Shown here in pieces: positions 1-8,245 of a DNA stretch of 64,000 bases. The stretch covers positions 2,803,501 to 2,867,500 of the forward strand of contig NZ_UGOX01000001.1 in NCBI RefSeq assembly GCF_900461555.1, written 5' to 3'. Numbering within the stretch: position 1 is the stretch's first letter; every line of letters starts with the position of its first letter. The DNA is from Legionella quinlivanii (GTDB lineage: Bacteria; Pseudomonadota; Gammaproteobacteria; Legionellales; Legionellaceae). A program made the translations under genes and the position numbers. The notes under the pieces were generated by a model. The model made no database searches, had not been told where the DNA came from, and worked only from the letters and a program-made list of their open reading frames with translations.

Positions 1-86
1 TCAACGGTTCGCTGACTTCACTTATCGTGTTTATCGATGTTTACCTGATTATTGTAAATATTAACCAATTAATTAAGAGGAGTATC

Positions 87-569
87 ATGGCAGTGACAGC
101 TGAGGAATTTCGGGAAAAGTTTTATAGATACCTGGTTTCTATTCTCAATACCCCTGGCAAAATACAAAGAGCCAAGCAAAATTTTCACAGTTCAGACGAT
201 ACAAAACGCTTCATGCATAAAGAGAGTTTTGGCATTCAGCACTGGAAGGATGAAGACGCACTGAATCTTACCGCCGCAGTGGCAGAGGCGCATGCTTTAA
301 CGATGGAATACTATCAAAGAGAGCCCGTAGAAATTACACAGAAATACAACCAAAAATTTCTGAATACACTCATCAGCGAACTCGCAAGTCCAATCCATGC
401 GGATGAACCTTTGAAGTTATTGGTTGAAGAAATTAAAATGCAGATAAGAGTGACTAATACCCAACCTTCATTGATCAATAATTATACCTTGTTAGGTGGT
501 GGTGCTGCATTGCTGGTCTTGGGAGTTGCAGCTTTGGCGAGTTCTGGTTCGAATACACCGAAAATCTAA
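87..569 (+). CDS. Unknown protein with C-terminal hydrophobic segment
   Basis: I do not recognise this 160-residue protein. The start is the ATG at 87, which follows an AAGAGGAG Shine-Dalgarno; an in-frame upstream start at 27 has no such site. The first ~125 residues are soluble and charged. Residues ~133-155 form a glycine- and alanine-rich hydrophobic stretch that could be a single C-terminal membrane anchor, followed by a short polar tail. It sits alone, divergent in function from the helicase gene behind it. It could be a tail-anchored protein or a small secreted Legionella protein, but nothing in the sequence decides this. Confidence 0.6.
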   Translation: MAVTAEEFREKFYRYLVSILNTPGKIQRAKQNFHSSDDTKRFMHKESFGIQHWKDEDALNLTAAVAEAHALTMEYYQREPVEITQKYNQKFLNTLISELASPIHADEPLKLLVEEIKMQIRVTNTQPSLINNYTLLGGGAALLVLGVAALASSGSNTPKI

Positions 570-604
570 CCCTGATTTAAGTTCCGCGACTAGGCTAACT
601 TGTT

Positions 605-688
605 GTCTTTGCGAACGAAGTGAAGCAATCCAGATCGAAACTTGAACAAAGTTAGGAGATGGATTGCTTCGCTGACGCTCGCAAAGAC
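605..688. repeat. Intergenic inverted repeat, family A
   Basis: Two imperfect arms of about 27 bases (605-631 and 661-688) are inverted copies of each other, with the core TCTTTGCGA and GAAGCAATCC. The same element recurs at 8015-8103 with the same arms and a different spacer. It can form a long hairpin and lies between genes, so it resembles a REP/MITE-like dispersed palindrome. Confidence 0.75.
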
Positions 689-720
689 TGTGCTTATATA
701 TCTATCTTTTCATTTATGTA

Positions 721-762
721 CAACGCCAACCTGTTCGCGTTAAGCAGGTGATCAAGGCGTTG
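721..762 (-). terminator. Hairpin downstream of the helicase gene
   Basis: CAACGCC at 721-727 pairs with GGCGTTG at 756-762, and inner bases ACCTG/CAGGT extend the pairing. It lies just past the stop codon of the DEAD-box helicase gene. No clear U-tract follows, so termination is an inference. Confidence 0.4.
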
Positions 763-765
763 ACT

Positions 766-2466
766 TTACACCACACCTAACGAGGTCAGCTTTAACTGAC
801 GTCCGCAAACCCAGGCTTTGTTAAGGTCCTGGAATACTTCTTTAGGCATGCCTTGTGGTAAACGAACAGTGGAATAATCCTCATGAATTTTCAGGCCAGA
901 AATCTGACGGCTCTGTAAGCCAGCTTCATTGGCTATCGCGCCCACAATATTGCCGGGTTTAACACCATGAATACGGCCCACATCGATTCTAAACAATTCC
1001 TGTTGATGATTATCAGCGAATCGCTTGTCGCTTTTACCTGATTTTCTTGCTGACAGTTCAAAACGGTCCTCACGACGGCGATCACCGCCTCTTGAGCCTC
1101 TTATATCGCCATCGCGGCTGCGTTTTTCCTTGGCCTCTTTAAATTGCGGCAAGTTTTGCTGCCAGGGCTTGTCCTGATGAAGCAGCAATGCCAAGGCGGC
1201 TGCAACGTCAGCGGGTGACACTTTATTTTGCGCAAGATAATCTTCCACAATGGCTTTATAAGCCGGTAAGTGCTCATGCGTTAAGCGCGCAGAGATATTA
1301 TCCATAAATCGTTTCTGGCGTGCTTGCTGAATCGCATGATCATTCGGCACCGTAATTTTTTCAATACGTTGTCGCGTATGTCTTTCAATAGTATTAAGGA
1401 TTCTTGATTCACGCGGCGTAATGAACAGGATGGTCACTCCGCTTCGACCAGCACGTCCAGTTCTGCCGATACGGTGTACATAGGTTTCACAATCATGCGG
1501 TACATCATAATTGATAACATGTGTGACACGCTCAACATCCAGCCCCCGTGCGGCTACGTCTGTAGCTACCAGGATATCAATCGCACCCTGACGGAACTGG
1601 GCAATAATCCGCTCTCTTAAAGCCTGGGTGATATCGCCGTGAATAGCCATTGCCCGATAACCTTGCTGTTGCAGGGATTCGGCCACTTCTTCTGTGCTGC
1701 TTTTAGTCCGAACAAAAACAATCACCCCCTGATAATCCTCAACTGCCAGAATACGATGCAAAGCATCAGGCTTCTGACCCTGAGAAGCAAAAAGAAAGCG
1801 CTGTTCAATACTTTTAACAGTGGCTGTTTCTGAACGAATTTCAACAGAAACAGGGTCGCGCAGATAGTTATTGGCAATCTGGCGAATACGATAAGGCATT
1901 GTCGCTGAAAATAATGCCATTTGTTTTGCTTCAGGCAATTTGGACAGGATCAACTCCACGTCCTCAATAAAGCCCATACGCAACATTTCATCCGCTTCAT
2001 CAAGTACAAAGGTCTTCAACTGATTGAGCTGTAAAGTGCCTCTGTCGATATGATCAAGAATTCGACCTGGTGTTCCAACCACGATTTGGGCACCGTCTTT
2101 TAACTGTTTTAACTGACGGCGATAATCCTGTCCTCCACAAAGAACAGAAACGGTGATGCCAGCTAAATGAACACTCAAAGCAGAAAATTGTTCAGCCACC
2201 TGTATGGCGAGCTCGCGGGTGGGCGCTAAAATTAAGGCTTGCGTCGCAGAGGATTTCAGGTTTAACTGCTGTAATATGGGCAAAGCAAAAGCTGCCGTTT
2301 TGCCTGTACCAGTTTGCGCCTGGGCAATAACATCCTGTCCCTCAAGCAGGCAGGGAATGGTTTGCGCCTGCACAGGAGAGGGCGTTTGAAATTGCATATC
2401 AGACAAGGCTTTTAATAAAGCCTGAGATAGTCCAAGAGATGCAAAGCTTGTTGAATCATTTGTCAT
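766..2466 (-). CDS. deaD: ATP-dependent DEAD-box RNA helicase, DeaD/CsdA type
   Basis: This 566-residue protein unwinds RNA duplexes; family members act in ribosome assembly and mRNA turnover, often in the cold. The order of motifs is complete: Q motif, Walker A AQTGTGKT, PTRELA, DEAD, SAT, and HRIGRTGR in the second RecA lobe. After a basic, Arg/Lys-rich linker comes a DbpA-like RNA-binding domain (RIDVGRIHGVKPG near residue ~485), which distinguishes DeaD from shorter RhlE-type helicases. The ATG at 2466 is preceded by GGAAG and begins MTNDSTSF; a longer reading adds nine residues without a ribosome site. DbpA and RhlB are less likely given the length. Confidence 0.93.
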   Translation of the reverse strand: MTNDSTSFASLGLSQALLKALSDMQFQTPSPVQAQTIPCLLEGQDVIAQAQTGTGKTAAFALPILQQLNLKSSATQALILAPTRELAIQVAEQFSALSVHLAGITVSVLCGGQDYRRQLKQLKDGAQIVVGTPGRILDHIDRGTLQLNQLKTFVLDEADEMLRMGFIEDVELILSKLPEAKQMALFSATMPYRIRQIANNYLRDPVSVEIRSETATVKSIEQRFLFASQGQKPDALHRILAVEDYQGVIVFVRTKSSTEEVAESLQQQGYRAMAIHGDITQALRERIIAQFRQGAIDILVATDVAARGLDVERVTHVINYDVPHDCETYVHRIGRTGRAGRSGVTILFITPRESRILNTIERHTRQRIEKITVPNDHAIQQARQKRFMDNISARLTHEHLPAYKAIVEDYLAQNKVSPADVAAALALLLHQDKPWQQNLPQFKEAKEKRSRDGDIRGSRGGDRRREDRFELSARKSGKSDKRFADNHQQELFRIDVGRIHGVKPGNIVGAIANEAGLQSRQISGLKIHEDYSTVRLPQGMPKEVFQDLNKAWVCGRQLKLTSLGVV

Positions 2467-2653
2467 AGAACTTCCAAGATAAAGCAAAACCAAGGTAAAG
2501 CGGTTTAAGTTATATAAAATTTGCTCACTATAATAGCAAAATATACAGGATTATGCACGGATTATATTTTTTATTGTTGATTTATTTCTTAATTCACAGT
2601 TAATTTTTTGCTGATATACTTAAGTGATATATGCAGTAACAATTGGAAATTTT

Positions 2654-4174
2654 ATGGCTGATCCAAAAGAAGTTCTCACTCAGGTAGGCTCCGCATTAGT
2701 ATCTGGCGGAAAAGCGTTACTCGATAATATTCCGGTAGCACTTATTCCTTTTGGTACCCATTTAAAAACCGAACAGCGCATGGAGCTGTTCAGCCCTGTT
2801 TCGATGCACAAGCAATTTAAAGCGTACGAAACCAGTGCAAAAGGACCTGATCAAATCAAACTGGGCAGCAAAACACCCTTCGATGACTACGAAAAAAATA
2901 AAGTTAAAAATACAGACGTCTTTGCTGAGATTAAAACCCAGAACGAAAAAGAAAACTTCGGTCATAAAATCAATCAGCCCAGTGCTGATACAAAAGATAA
3001 TGCCAACGCTGTTAAAAAAGCGCTAGAGGACATCCTGGTCACTGATGCCAAAACTACAGCGGCTCAAAAAGAGTATGCGAATTCAGTGACCGCGCTAAAC
3101 AATCTTTTACATAGCAAGACACCGCGTTATCCGGTTGAAGCCGTCGCCAGCAAGCTGCAGGAGGCCAATGCTGCGGCCAAGAATGCTATCGGCGACCAGC
3201 ATAAACTGGAGAAAGACAAGCTGGAAGCCCTCTTTAAAGACGATGATTTTAAGACCAAGCTGAAAACAACGATGGGCTTAAGCACCGATACCCAGCTGGA
3301 AAGTTTTAAAAAAGAGATGGAAACAACGCTGGATAAAGCACATAAAGACGCACTTTCCAAGTTTGAAAGCTCGGTGACAGAAGAGGTTAAAAGTCTGCAT
3401 ACTCAGGCGGAGAATGAACGTCGCCGTGTAGCCTGGCTGGCTACTATGTGGCATCACTCCAATGCCATGCAAAAAGAAATAGCTCGTGTGGCTGAACTGA
3501 ATAAAAAAGGCCAGCAAACTGCAGCAACGACAATCTCCGTTAATGTCAAGGAAAACGGACTTGCTATTTTTGAAAATGTTAAGATTGAAGACCTTGAATA
3601 TATGGAGGGAATTACAGGCTTGCCTATGAAGGTCGAAGGCAATGGCAAATACTCCATGCAGCTTCCCCAATTTGGCCCTCTTTATTACAATACCCGTCAC
3701 GATAATGTTCTTTATGATTTAACCTCGCTGGCTTCTGCAGTCTATGCCACTGGGGCAAATTCCATCAAAATGAGCGTGAATCACAAAGATGAAAAATGGG
3801 CGATGGAATTAGGCAGACGCTCTTTTGAGGCTTGTTTGCGTGCCGGCTTTCAGGAAGGAACTTTTCCTGATCCCAAAGACCCCAGCAAATCGCTTTCTAA
3901 TATCACTATTATGGTTAATGGAAAACCGAAAACTGCTGATGAGCTGTTTGACACTCCAGATCTGCAGGCACGTCTGCAAGAAATGCGGCGCGTCGCAGCT
4001 CAGCAAGCAACACAACGCAAAAACTATATTGAAAATCCGATTAGCAAAACCACTAATAGCGACGTGCTGAAAAACGCCCTGCAAACTGAAAAGGCCAAAG
4101 TGAAAGATGCGGAAGCTGAGGCTGAAAAACAGGCAGCATTGGCGCAAAATAGCGCTCCAGCTCAGACTCTTTAA
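2654..4174 (+). CDS. Unknown charged, helical protein; candidate Dot/Icm substrate
   Basis: I do not recognise this 506-residue protein. The ATG at 2654 is preferred (GGAAATTTT just upstream); the longer reading begins with GTG at 2624. After a short hydrophobic N-terminal patch (residues ~10-37) it is lysine-, alanine- and glutamate-rich and probably mostly helical, with coiled-coil character around residues 100-290 and 430-500. The C-terminus carries an acidic run (DAEAEAEKQ) about 20 residues from the end, followed by small residues and a final leucine. Such glutamate-rich blocks near the C-terminus are a recognised feature of Dot/Icm secretion signals. That assignment is an inference, not a homology call. 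Confidence 0.65.
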   Translation: MADPKEVLTQVGSALVSGGKALLDNIPVALIPFGTHLKTEQRMELFSPVSMHKQFKAYETSAKGPDQIKLGSKTPFDDYEKNKVKNTDVFAEIKTQNEKENFGHKINQPSADTKDNANAVKKALEDILVTDAKTTAAQKEYANSVTALNNLLHSKTPRYPVEAVASKLQEANAAAKNAIGDQHKLEKDKLEALFKDDDFKTKLKTTMGLSTDTQLESFKKEMETTLDKAHKDALSKFESSVTEEVKSLHTQAENERRRVAWLATMWHHSNAMQKEIARVAELNKKGQQTAATTISVNVKENGLAIFENVKIEDLEYMEGITGLPMKVEGNGKYSMQLPQFGPLYYNTRHDNVLYDLTSLASAVYATGANSIKMSVNHKDEKWAMELGRRSFEACLRAGFQEGTFPDPKDPSKSLSNITIMVNGKPKTADELFDTPDLQARLQEMRRVAAQQATQRKNYIENPISKTTNSDVLKNALQTEKAKVKDAEAEAEKQAALAQNSAPAQTL

Positions 4175-4177
4175 AGC

Positions 4178-4199
4178 GCGTGAGTTACTAAACTCACGC
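4178..4199. terminator. Hairpin between two genes
   Basis: GCGTGAGTT (4178-4186) and AACTCACGC (4191-4199) form a perfect 9-bp stem with an ACTA loop just after the preceding stop codon. Only a weak T-rich tail follows. Confidence 0.6.
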
Positions 4200-4225
4200 T
4201 TCATTCCACCCAAAAGGATTTACCT

Positions 4226-4747
4226 ATGACAATCGCGACTGATACTGCGTATCACTATTCATTTCATCAATTAGCCGGAGGGCAAGATCTCCCGCTAGCG
4301 AATTTTAAAGGCAAAGTGTTAATCGTTGTGAATACTGCCTCAAAATGTGGCTTTACACCTCAATATGCGGGTCTCGAAAAATTATACCAGGACTATAAAG
4401 ATCGCGGCCTGGTGATTCTTGGTGTGCCCTCCAATGATTTTGGAAAACAGGAGCCGGGAACAGAAGAAGAAATCGGTCAATTTTGCCAGATTAATTATGG
4501 CGTGACCTTTCCTATGACTGGCAAAGAAGTTGTTACCGGAAAAAACGCCCACCCTTTTTTTCAATGGGCTCATAAAACATTAGGATTTGGCAGTGCCCCC
4601 AAATGGAATTTTCATAAATACCTGATTAATCGAAATGGCGAACTGGTCACTTATTTTTTTTCAACCACCGCCCCCGATTCGACACGCTTTATTAACGCTA
4701 TCGAAAAGGAACTGGATTCAGAGTCTGATAATTTGTCACAAAATTAA
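4226..4747 (+). CDS. Glutathione peroxidase family protein
   Basis: This 173-residue thiol peroxidase reduces hydroperoxides in the cytoplasm or periplasm (no signal peptide is visible). The catalytic tetrad of the family is present: peroxidatic Cys41 in NTASKCGFT, Gln75 in FGKQEP, and Trp127-Asn128 in PKWNFHKY. It is a cysteine rather than a selenocysteine enzyme, and many bacterial members use thioredoxin despite the name. The ATG follows an AAGGA ribosome site. It stands alone between a hairpin and a repeat-rich gap. Confidence 0.92.
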   Translation: MTIATDTAYHYSFHQLAGGQDLPLANFKGKVLIVVNTASKCGFTPQYAGLEKLYQDYKDRGLVILGVPSNDFGKQEPGTEEEIGQFCQINYGVTFPMTGKEVVTGKNAHPFFQWAHKTLGFGSAPKWNFHKYLINRNGELVTYFFSTTAPDSTRFINAIEKELDSESDNLSQN

Positions 4748-4770
4748 CTGATTATGTAGGTATAATTAAC

Positions 4771-4862
4771 ACTCTCCCTAGTCCTCTTCCAAAGGGAGAG
4801 GGGATTTTCTTTTTAAACGGAACCTTCTTTAAAGTCCTCTCGCCCTTCAGGGGAGAGAGGAT
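4771..4862. repeat. Intergenic repeat, family B (CTCTCCC/GGGAGAG)
   Basis: Short palindromic blocks of the type CTCTCCC...GGGAGAGGGG and CTCTCGCCC...GGGGAGAGAGG occur here. Related blocks lie at 57637-57678 and 57841-57870. They can fold into hairpins and probably belong to a dispersed intergenic repeat family. Confidence 0.5.
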
Positions 4863-4958
4863 CACAGACAAACAAAACTCATTGAATCTCGCCCCTGATT
4901 TCTGTTATTTTGTATGAGGCAATTCAAATGGAAGCTGCCAACAGCAAAAGGAGGTTGC

Positions 4959-5123
4959 ATGGAATCGCAGGATTTTAATGAATTTGAATCTGAAATAAAT
5001 GACGACCACAGTATAGATGATGCAGTATGCGAAACTGCTTCCAGCAAACGGCTGGAACGGCGAAGGCGAATTGAAGATATACTCGAAGAAAAACGTTTAA
5101 GAGAAGAGCTGGAGGAATTTTAA
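4959..5123 (+). CDS. Short conserved acidic/basic protein, PA3496-like
   Basis: This 54-residue reading frame has a very good ribosome site (AAAGGAGG, 7 bases before the ATG at 4959), which argues that it is a real gene. The first half is acidic; the second half is a charged helix (LERRRRIEDILEEKRLREEL) ending in EEF. The pattern resembles the small PA3496-type proteins of gammaproteobacteria, which have been named putative envelope-integrity factors. The family link is from memory of the pattern and is tentative. Confidence 0.6.
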   Translation: MESQDFNEFESEINDDHSIDDAVCETASSKRLERRRRIEDILEEKRLREELEEF

Positions 5124-5184
5124 AGGAGAGGCTAAACCCCAAGGCCATCAAGTTAAACACAGTTTTTATATTAAACTGTTATCC

Positions 5185-5209
5185 CCCGCGAAGGGCGCGC
5201 CTTCGCGGG
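5185..5209. repeat. GC-rich palindrome
   Basis: CCCGCGAAGG (5185-5194) and CCTTCGCGGG (5200-5209) make a perfect 10-bp stem with a 5-base loop. It has no T-run. The core resembles GCGAAGGCGGG in the repeat at 57730-57800, so it is more likely a dispersed repeat than a terminator. Confidence 0.55.
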
Positions 5210-5290
5210 AAGGACAAGAATGCTTAACTTATTGGCAGTGACTGTTAATTTCGCCCTCTCCCTCTAGCCGTTAAAAGAATACATTTTCCC

Positions 5291-6676
5291 TCATCTCAAC
5301 TTTAAAAATCGGCGCAATTTCCCTGAGGACAAATATTCAAACTCCGTAACTTCCTCAAAGCTGATTTCAGGTCTTTCCAGACCGGCTTGTTTTAAAGAAT
5401 GGCCTATAGATTGAGATATCAGCTGCTTATTAATCAGTCCTGTAGTCATTACCCTGACATGAGCGCCTTTTTCGGTTTGCACGACCTGATATTCCTGAAT
5501 ATTTTTTTCAAGTAACAGCGGTGTGACAAAGGCTAGATGATGTACAAATACATTTCCGGGGTACATAAAATCATATTCAGGACGTCCCTCTGGCTCTGCA
5601 ATTAATTGATGGTTGCTCCCGCAAATACAGGGTTTATCTAAAAACAATAATTGATCAAAGAATTCATAGCGTATGAGCGGCAAGGTATAAAAATACAAAT
5701 TCGTTAAATACATTTTCTGAGGAATCACACCCAGAGGAACTCGCTGCTCTTCTGCATCAACGGGCTCAAGGATACAGCCATCCTCATTCAGATGCATTTC
5801 CCGGCTATTGACCCCGCAATTACTCCCTGCCAGACCTTCAGAGCAGCCATAGGCATTATTGATTCTGGCATTAGGCCATGCTTTTTCAATTAACTGACGG
5901 ATGGGAGTGAATAAAGGTTCACCTGAAACAGAAACTAGTACAGGGTCAATCTTTAAGCGGTTCACGTAAGGTTCATGGCATATTCTTGCAATCGTGGTTG
6001 GTGTTCCCAGTAAATAATCCGGTTGAATTGTATTTAATTCATTAATGATTTGCTCGGTTGGCTGGGTAATTGAAATATGAAACTGCTCAACATGATCATG
6101 TTGAAAAGTCTTTATCATTGAATACATGGCATAGACAGTGTTTGAAATCAGGATCATTGCCATTTTTAATTTTTTAGCGTCCTGGTTTGCCCTGCGCGGG
6201 ATTGGCTGGCGCGACGCATAACGTACGCTGTGCAAATAGTAGGTATTCCATTCATCCCAGTTATAGACATAAATTGCTCTTTTACCACTGGAACCGCTCG
6301 TTGCCAGTACATGATATTCATCCAGTAAATATAAGGTCTCTCCATCGTCTTTCATCTTATCAATATGGTCTTCAACCAACTTGAGCGACAGCCGCTTATC
6401 AGTGACTATTTCATCCCAGTTATCCATTAAGGTTTTTTTATCCATAGCGGGAATTTCTGGAAGCCGTTCTTCTGTGAACAGCTCGAGATTAATATGAGCT
6501 AATTGTTTCTGATACCAGGGCGAGTGTTTTTTAGCGTAGTGCAGAAGTTTTCTTAACTGATAATTTCGATGCTCGCTTATTCTTTGTTTAGACCAGCTTA
6601 AGGCCTCATAAGAGCGCTCAAACTGGCCTAGCATATCTTCTGTTTGTTTGATTCTTAATTCGTATGTAGTGGGCAT
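5291..6676 (-). CDS. PaaK-like adenylate-forming enzyme
   Basis: This 461-residue protein belongs to the phenylacetate-CoA ligase/CoF-synthetase branch of the adenylate-forming superfamily. These enzymes activate a carboxylic acid as an acyl-AMP. The phosphate-binding loop TSGSSGKRAIYVY lies near residue ~127, the acyl-adenylate motif NAYGCSEG near ~275, and a small C-terminal domain follows. Between them is the segment CICGSNH, a possible metal-binding or structural Cys site. It starts 18 bases after the O-methyltransferase gene, so the two are likely co-transcribed. No carrier-protein gene is adjacent, and the substrate cannot be read from sequence. Confidence 0.8.
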   Translation of the reverse strand: MPTTYELRIKQTEDMLGQFERSYEALSWSKQRISEHRNYQLRKLLHYAKKHSPWYQKQLAHINLELFTEERLPEIPAMDKKTLMDNWDEIVTDKRLSLKLVEDHIDKMKDDGETLYLLDEYHVLATSGSSGKRAIYVYNWDEWNTYYLHSVRYASRQPIPRRANQDAKKLKMAMILISNTVYAMYSMIKTFQHDHVEQFHISITQPTEQIINELNTIQPDYLLGTPTTIARICHEPYVNRLKIDPVLVSVSGEPLFTPIRQLIEKAWPNARINNAYGCSEGLAGSNCGVNSREMHLNEDGCILEPVDAEEQRVPLGVIPQKMYLTNLYFYTLPLIRYEFFDQLLFLDKPCICGSNHQLIAEPEGRPEYDFMYPGNVFVHHLAFVTPLLLEKNIQEYQVVQTEKGAHVRVMTTGLINKQLISQSIGHSLKQAGLERPEISFEEVTEFEYLSSGKLRRFLKLR

Positions 6677-6694
6677 TTTATAAGCACTTACCCA

Positions 6695-7804
6695 TCATTT
6701 ACGCGCAACAATAATTGAATAATACAGAACATCTGTTTTTTTTGTTGTGGGCAAAATGACAGTAAATCCAATTTTCTCCAGCATCCTGTAATAGTCTGCA
6801 GCAGCTTTCATGACATGAGGAGCAAAATCATCATGGAACATGTAGCGGTATTCTGCAGACAGACAAAGATCATTATTATTTTCTTTAAATGTTTCACAAA
6901 TGGCGACCAAACCATTTTTTTGCAAGGCCTGATAAGCCATTCTTAATAACTTTCTGTTTACAGCTTCATCCCAGTCATATAAAACCCGCGAAAAAAGAAG
7001 CAGGTCAAAACCGGTGGGAAACGCATCGTCCGCGATAAAGTCGCCTTCCACTACGTTTATCTTCTGAGTTAATCCCTGGGCTTCAATATTCTCTCGAGCC
7101 AGCACCGCGGACTTGGGTAAATTGTATACTGCCATTTTTAAATGAGGATATGCATTCACCAGGTGACAGGCCAATGATCCATCGCCGCCGCCCACATCAA
7201 GCACGGTATTGATTTTTGTGAAATCAATAGACTCCAGAAAACGTTCAGCGGGCCGGCGGATGGTATTTCTCATCCAGTCCTCCAGCCACTGAACTTCGCC
7301 ATCAGTTTTCGGCGGCCAGGAGACACTGATTTTTACCTTGCCATAGCGCAATACATCACTTAAATTTTCCTCAGCGGCGACCTGCCAGGTATTAAAAAAG
7401 AATTTCATCCCCCACCATTTATCGCTATTGATTATTTCGATGAATTCGTCGGGCAGTCGGTAAGCAACTCGGTAGTCTCTGGATTTCGCTTTTACTAAAA
7501 AATGCTCACTGCTTAAGAGATGCAGCCATTTTTTGGCACGAATCGGCATTAATCCCAGTTTTTCAATGATTTCGCTTTCTAAAACGTATTCCCTGCCTTC
7601 AAATAAATCAAAGAGATTCAGGTTGAACATTGCTTCAACCAGCTTAAGACGTGCACCATCTGCGATGAGGGAGAAATAGTTTTTGTAAAAATCAGCATTG
7701 GGCTGCGCTTTTTTGGAGGCATAAGACACTGACTGCTCACTGAGAGCCGCATCATCCGTCAGTTTTTTTAATTTCGTATTCAGCCAGGATTTTATCATTT
7801 TCAT
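6695..7804 (-). CDS. SAM-dependent O-methyltransferase
   Basis: This 369-residue protein has the layout of the hydroxyindole/caffeate O-methyltransferase (methyltransferase_2) family. An N-terminal winged-helix dimerisation domain spans residues ~45-125, followed by a Rossmann fold with the SAM loop LDVGGGDGSLACHL near ~205. Later elements (VEGDF, the LLFSRVLYDWDE region with its catalytic-type Asp, and YRYMFHDDF) also fit. It is the first gene of a two-gene unit with the PaaK-like ligase, suggesting methylation and activation of one small hydroxylated acid. Two in-frame ATGs occur at codons 1 and 3; neither has a strong ribosome site. Confidence 0.85.
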   Translation of the reverse strand: MKMIKSWLNTKLKKLTDDAALSEQSVSYASKKAQPNADFYKNYFSLIADGARLKLVEAMFNLNLFDLFEGREYVLESEIIEKLGLMPIRAKKWLHLLSSEHFLVKAKSRDYRVAYRLPDEFIEIINSDKWWGMKFFFNTWQVAAEENLSDVLRYGKVKISVSWPPKTDGEVQWLEDWMRNTIRRPAERFLESIDFTKINTVLDVGGGDGSLACHLVNAYPHLKMAVYNLPKSAVLARENIEAQGLTQKINVVEGDFIADDAFPTGFDLLLFSRVLYDWDEAVNRKLLRMAYQALQKNGLVAICETFKENNNDLCLSAEYRYMFHDDFAPHVMKAAADYYRMLEKIGFTVILPTTKKTDVLYYSIIVARK

Positions 7805-8014
7805 ACACTAATTTTAGAACAGAGTACAAAGCAGAACTCTGATTTAATGGAATTCATCACCGTTTTTTTATTATGAAGACTTTGTTACGTCAGGGCAACG
7901 GCGTTTTACTGTATGAGCCTAACCCGTATGAATAGTTTCGCAGTTCGATAAGAAAGAGGCGCTGTCATTCCGCGAAGGCATTGCCGCGTAATTGAAAATA
8001 GGAGTGCCAAAGGC

Positions 8015-8103
8015 TGTCTTTGCGAGCGTGAGCGAAGCAACCCAGTTCATAATCCTCTCCCCAGGAATTGATCTGGATTGCTTCACGTTGTCGCAAAGAT
8101 GAC
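8015..8103. repeat. Intergenic inverted repeat, family A, second copy
   Basis: The left arm begins GTCTTTGCGAGCGTGAGC and the right arm ends GTCGCAAAGATGAC. Both arms match those of the element at 605-688, while the spacer differs. It can fold as a long hairpin. Confidence 0.75.
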
Positions 8104-8155
8104 AGGTTAGTTAAATAATTAATTTTTATCGCTGACAAGACCCTTTGTTTAAAAT

Positions 8156-8212
8156 GGAAATAATTATTTTCCTAATTACCTATTAATAATATTTACCCAT
8201 TGAGTATATAAT
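8156..8212 (+). promoter_or_regulatory. Possible promoter and operator of the following gene
   Basis: GGAAATAATTATTTTCC (8156-8172) is a near-perfect palindrome. TATTAATAATATTT follows at 8181-8194 and contains TTAATAAT, one base off the TTAATATT core reported for the PmrA response regulator of Legionella. A TATAAT lies at 8207-8212, 34 bases before the ATG at 8246. The assignment to any regulator is inference. Confidence 0.35.
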
Positions 8213-8245
8213 TTGTACATTAATCTAACAGCTCACAGGTGTGTA

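Larger units (their letters stand above)
7805..8245. other. Gene-free stretch with repeat and promoter-like sequences
   Basis: This 441-base gap separates the divergently oriented methyltransferase and nucleotidyltransferase-like genes. It holds the family A repeat at 8015-8103, a near-palindrome at 8156-8172, and a promoter-like stretch at 8181-8212. I see no coding frame with a ribosome site in it. Confidence 0.6.

Noticed and set aside
4862-5160. Minus-strand small frames opposite the PA3496-like gene
   Set aside because: The plus-strand frame has a strong ribosome site and typical charged helix; the others are shadows.
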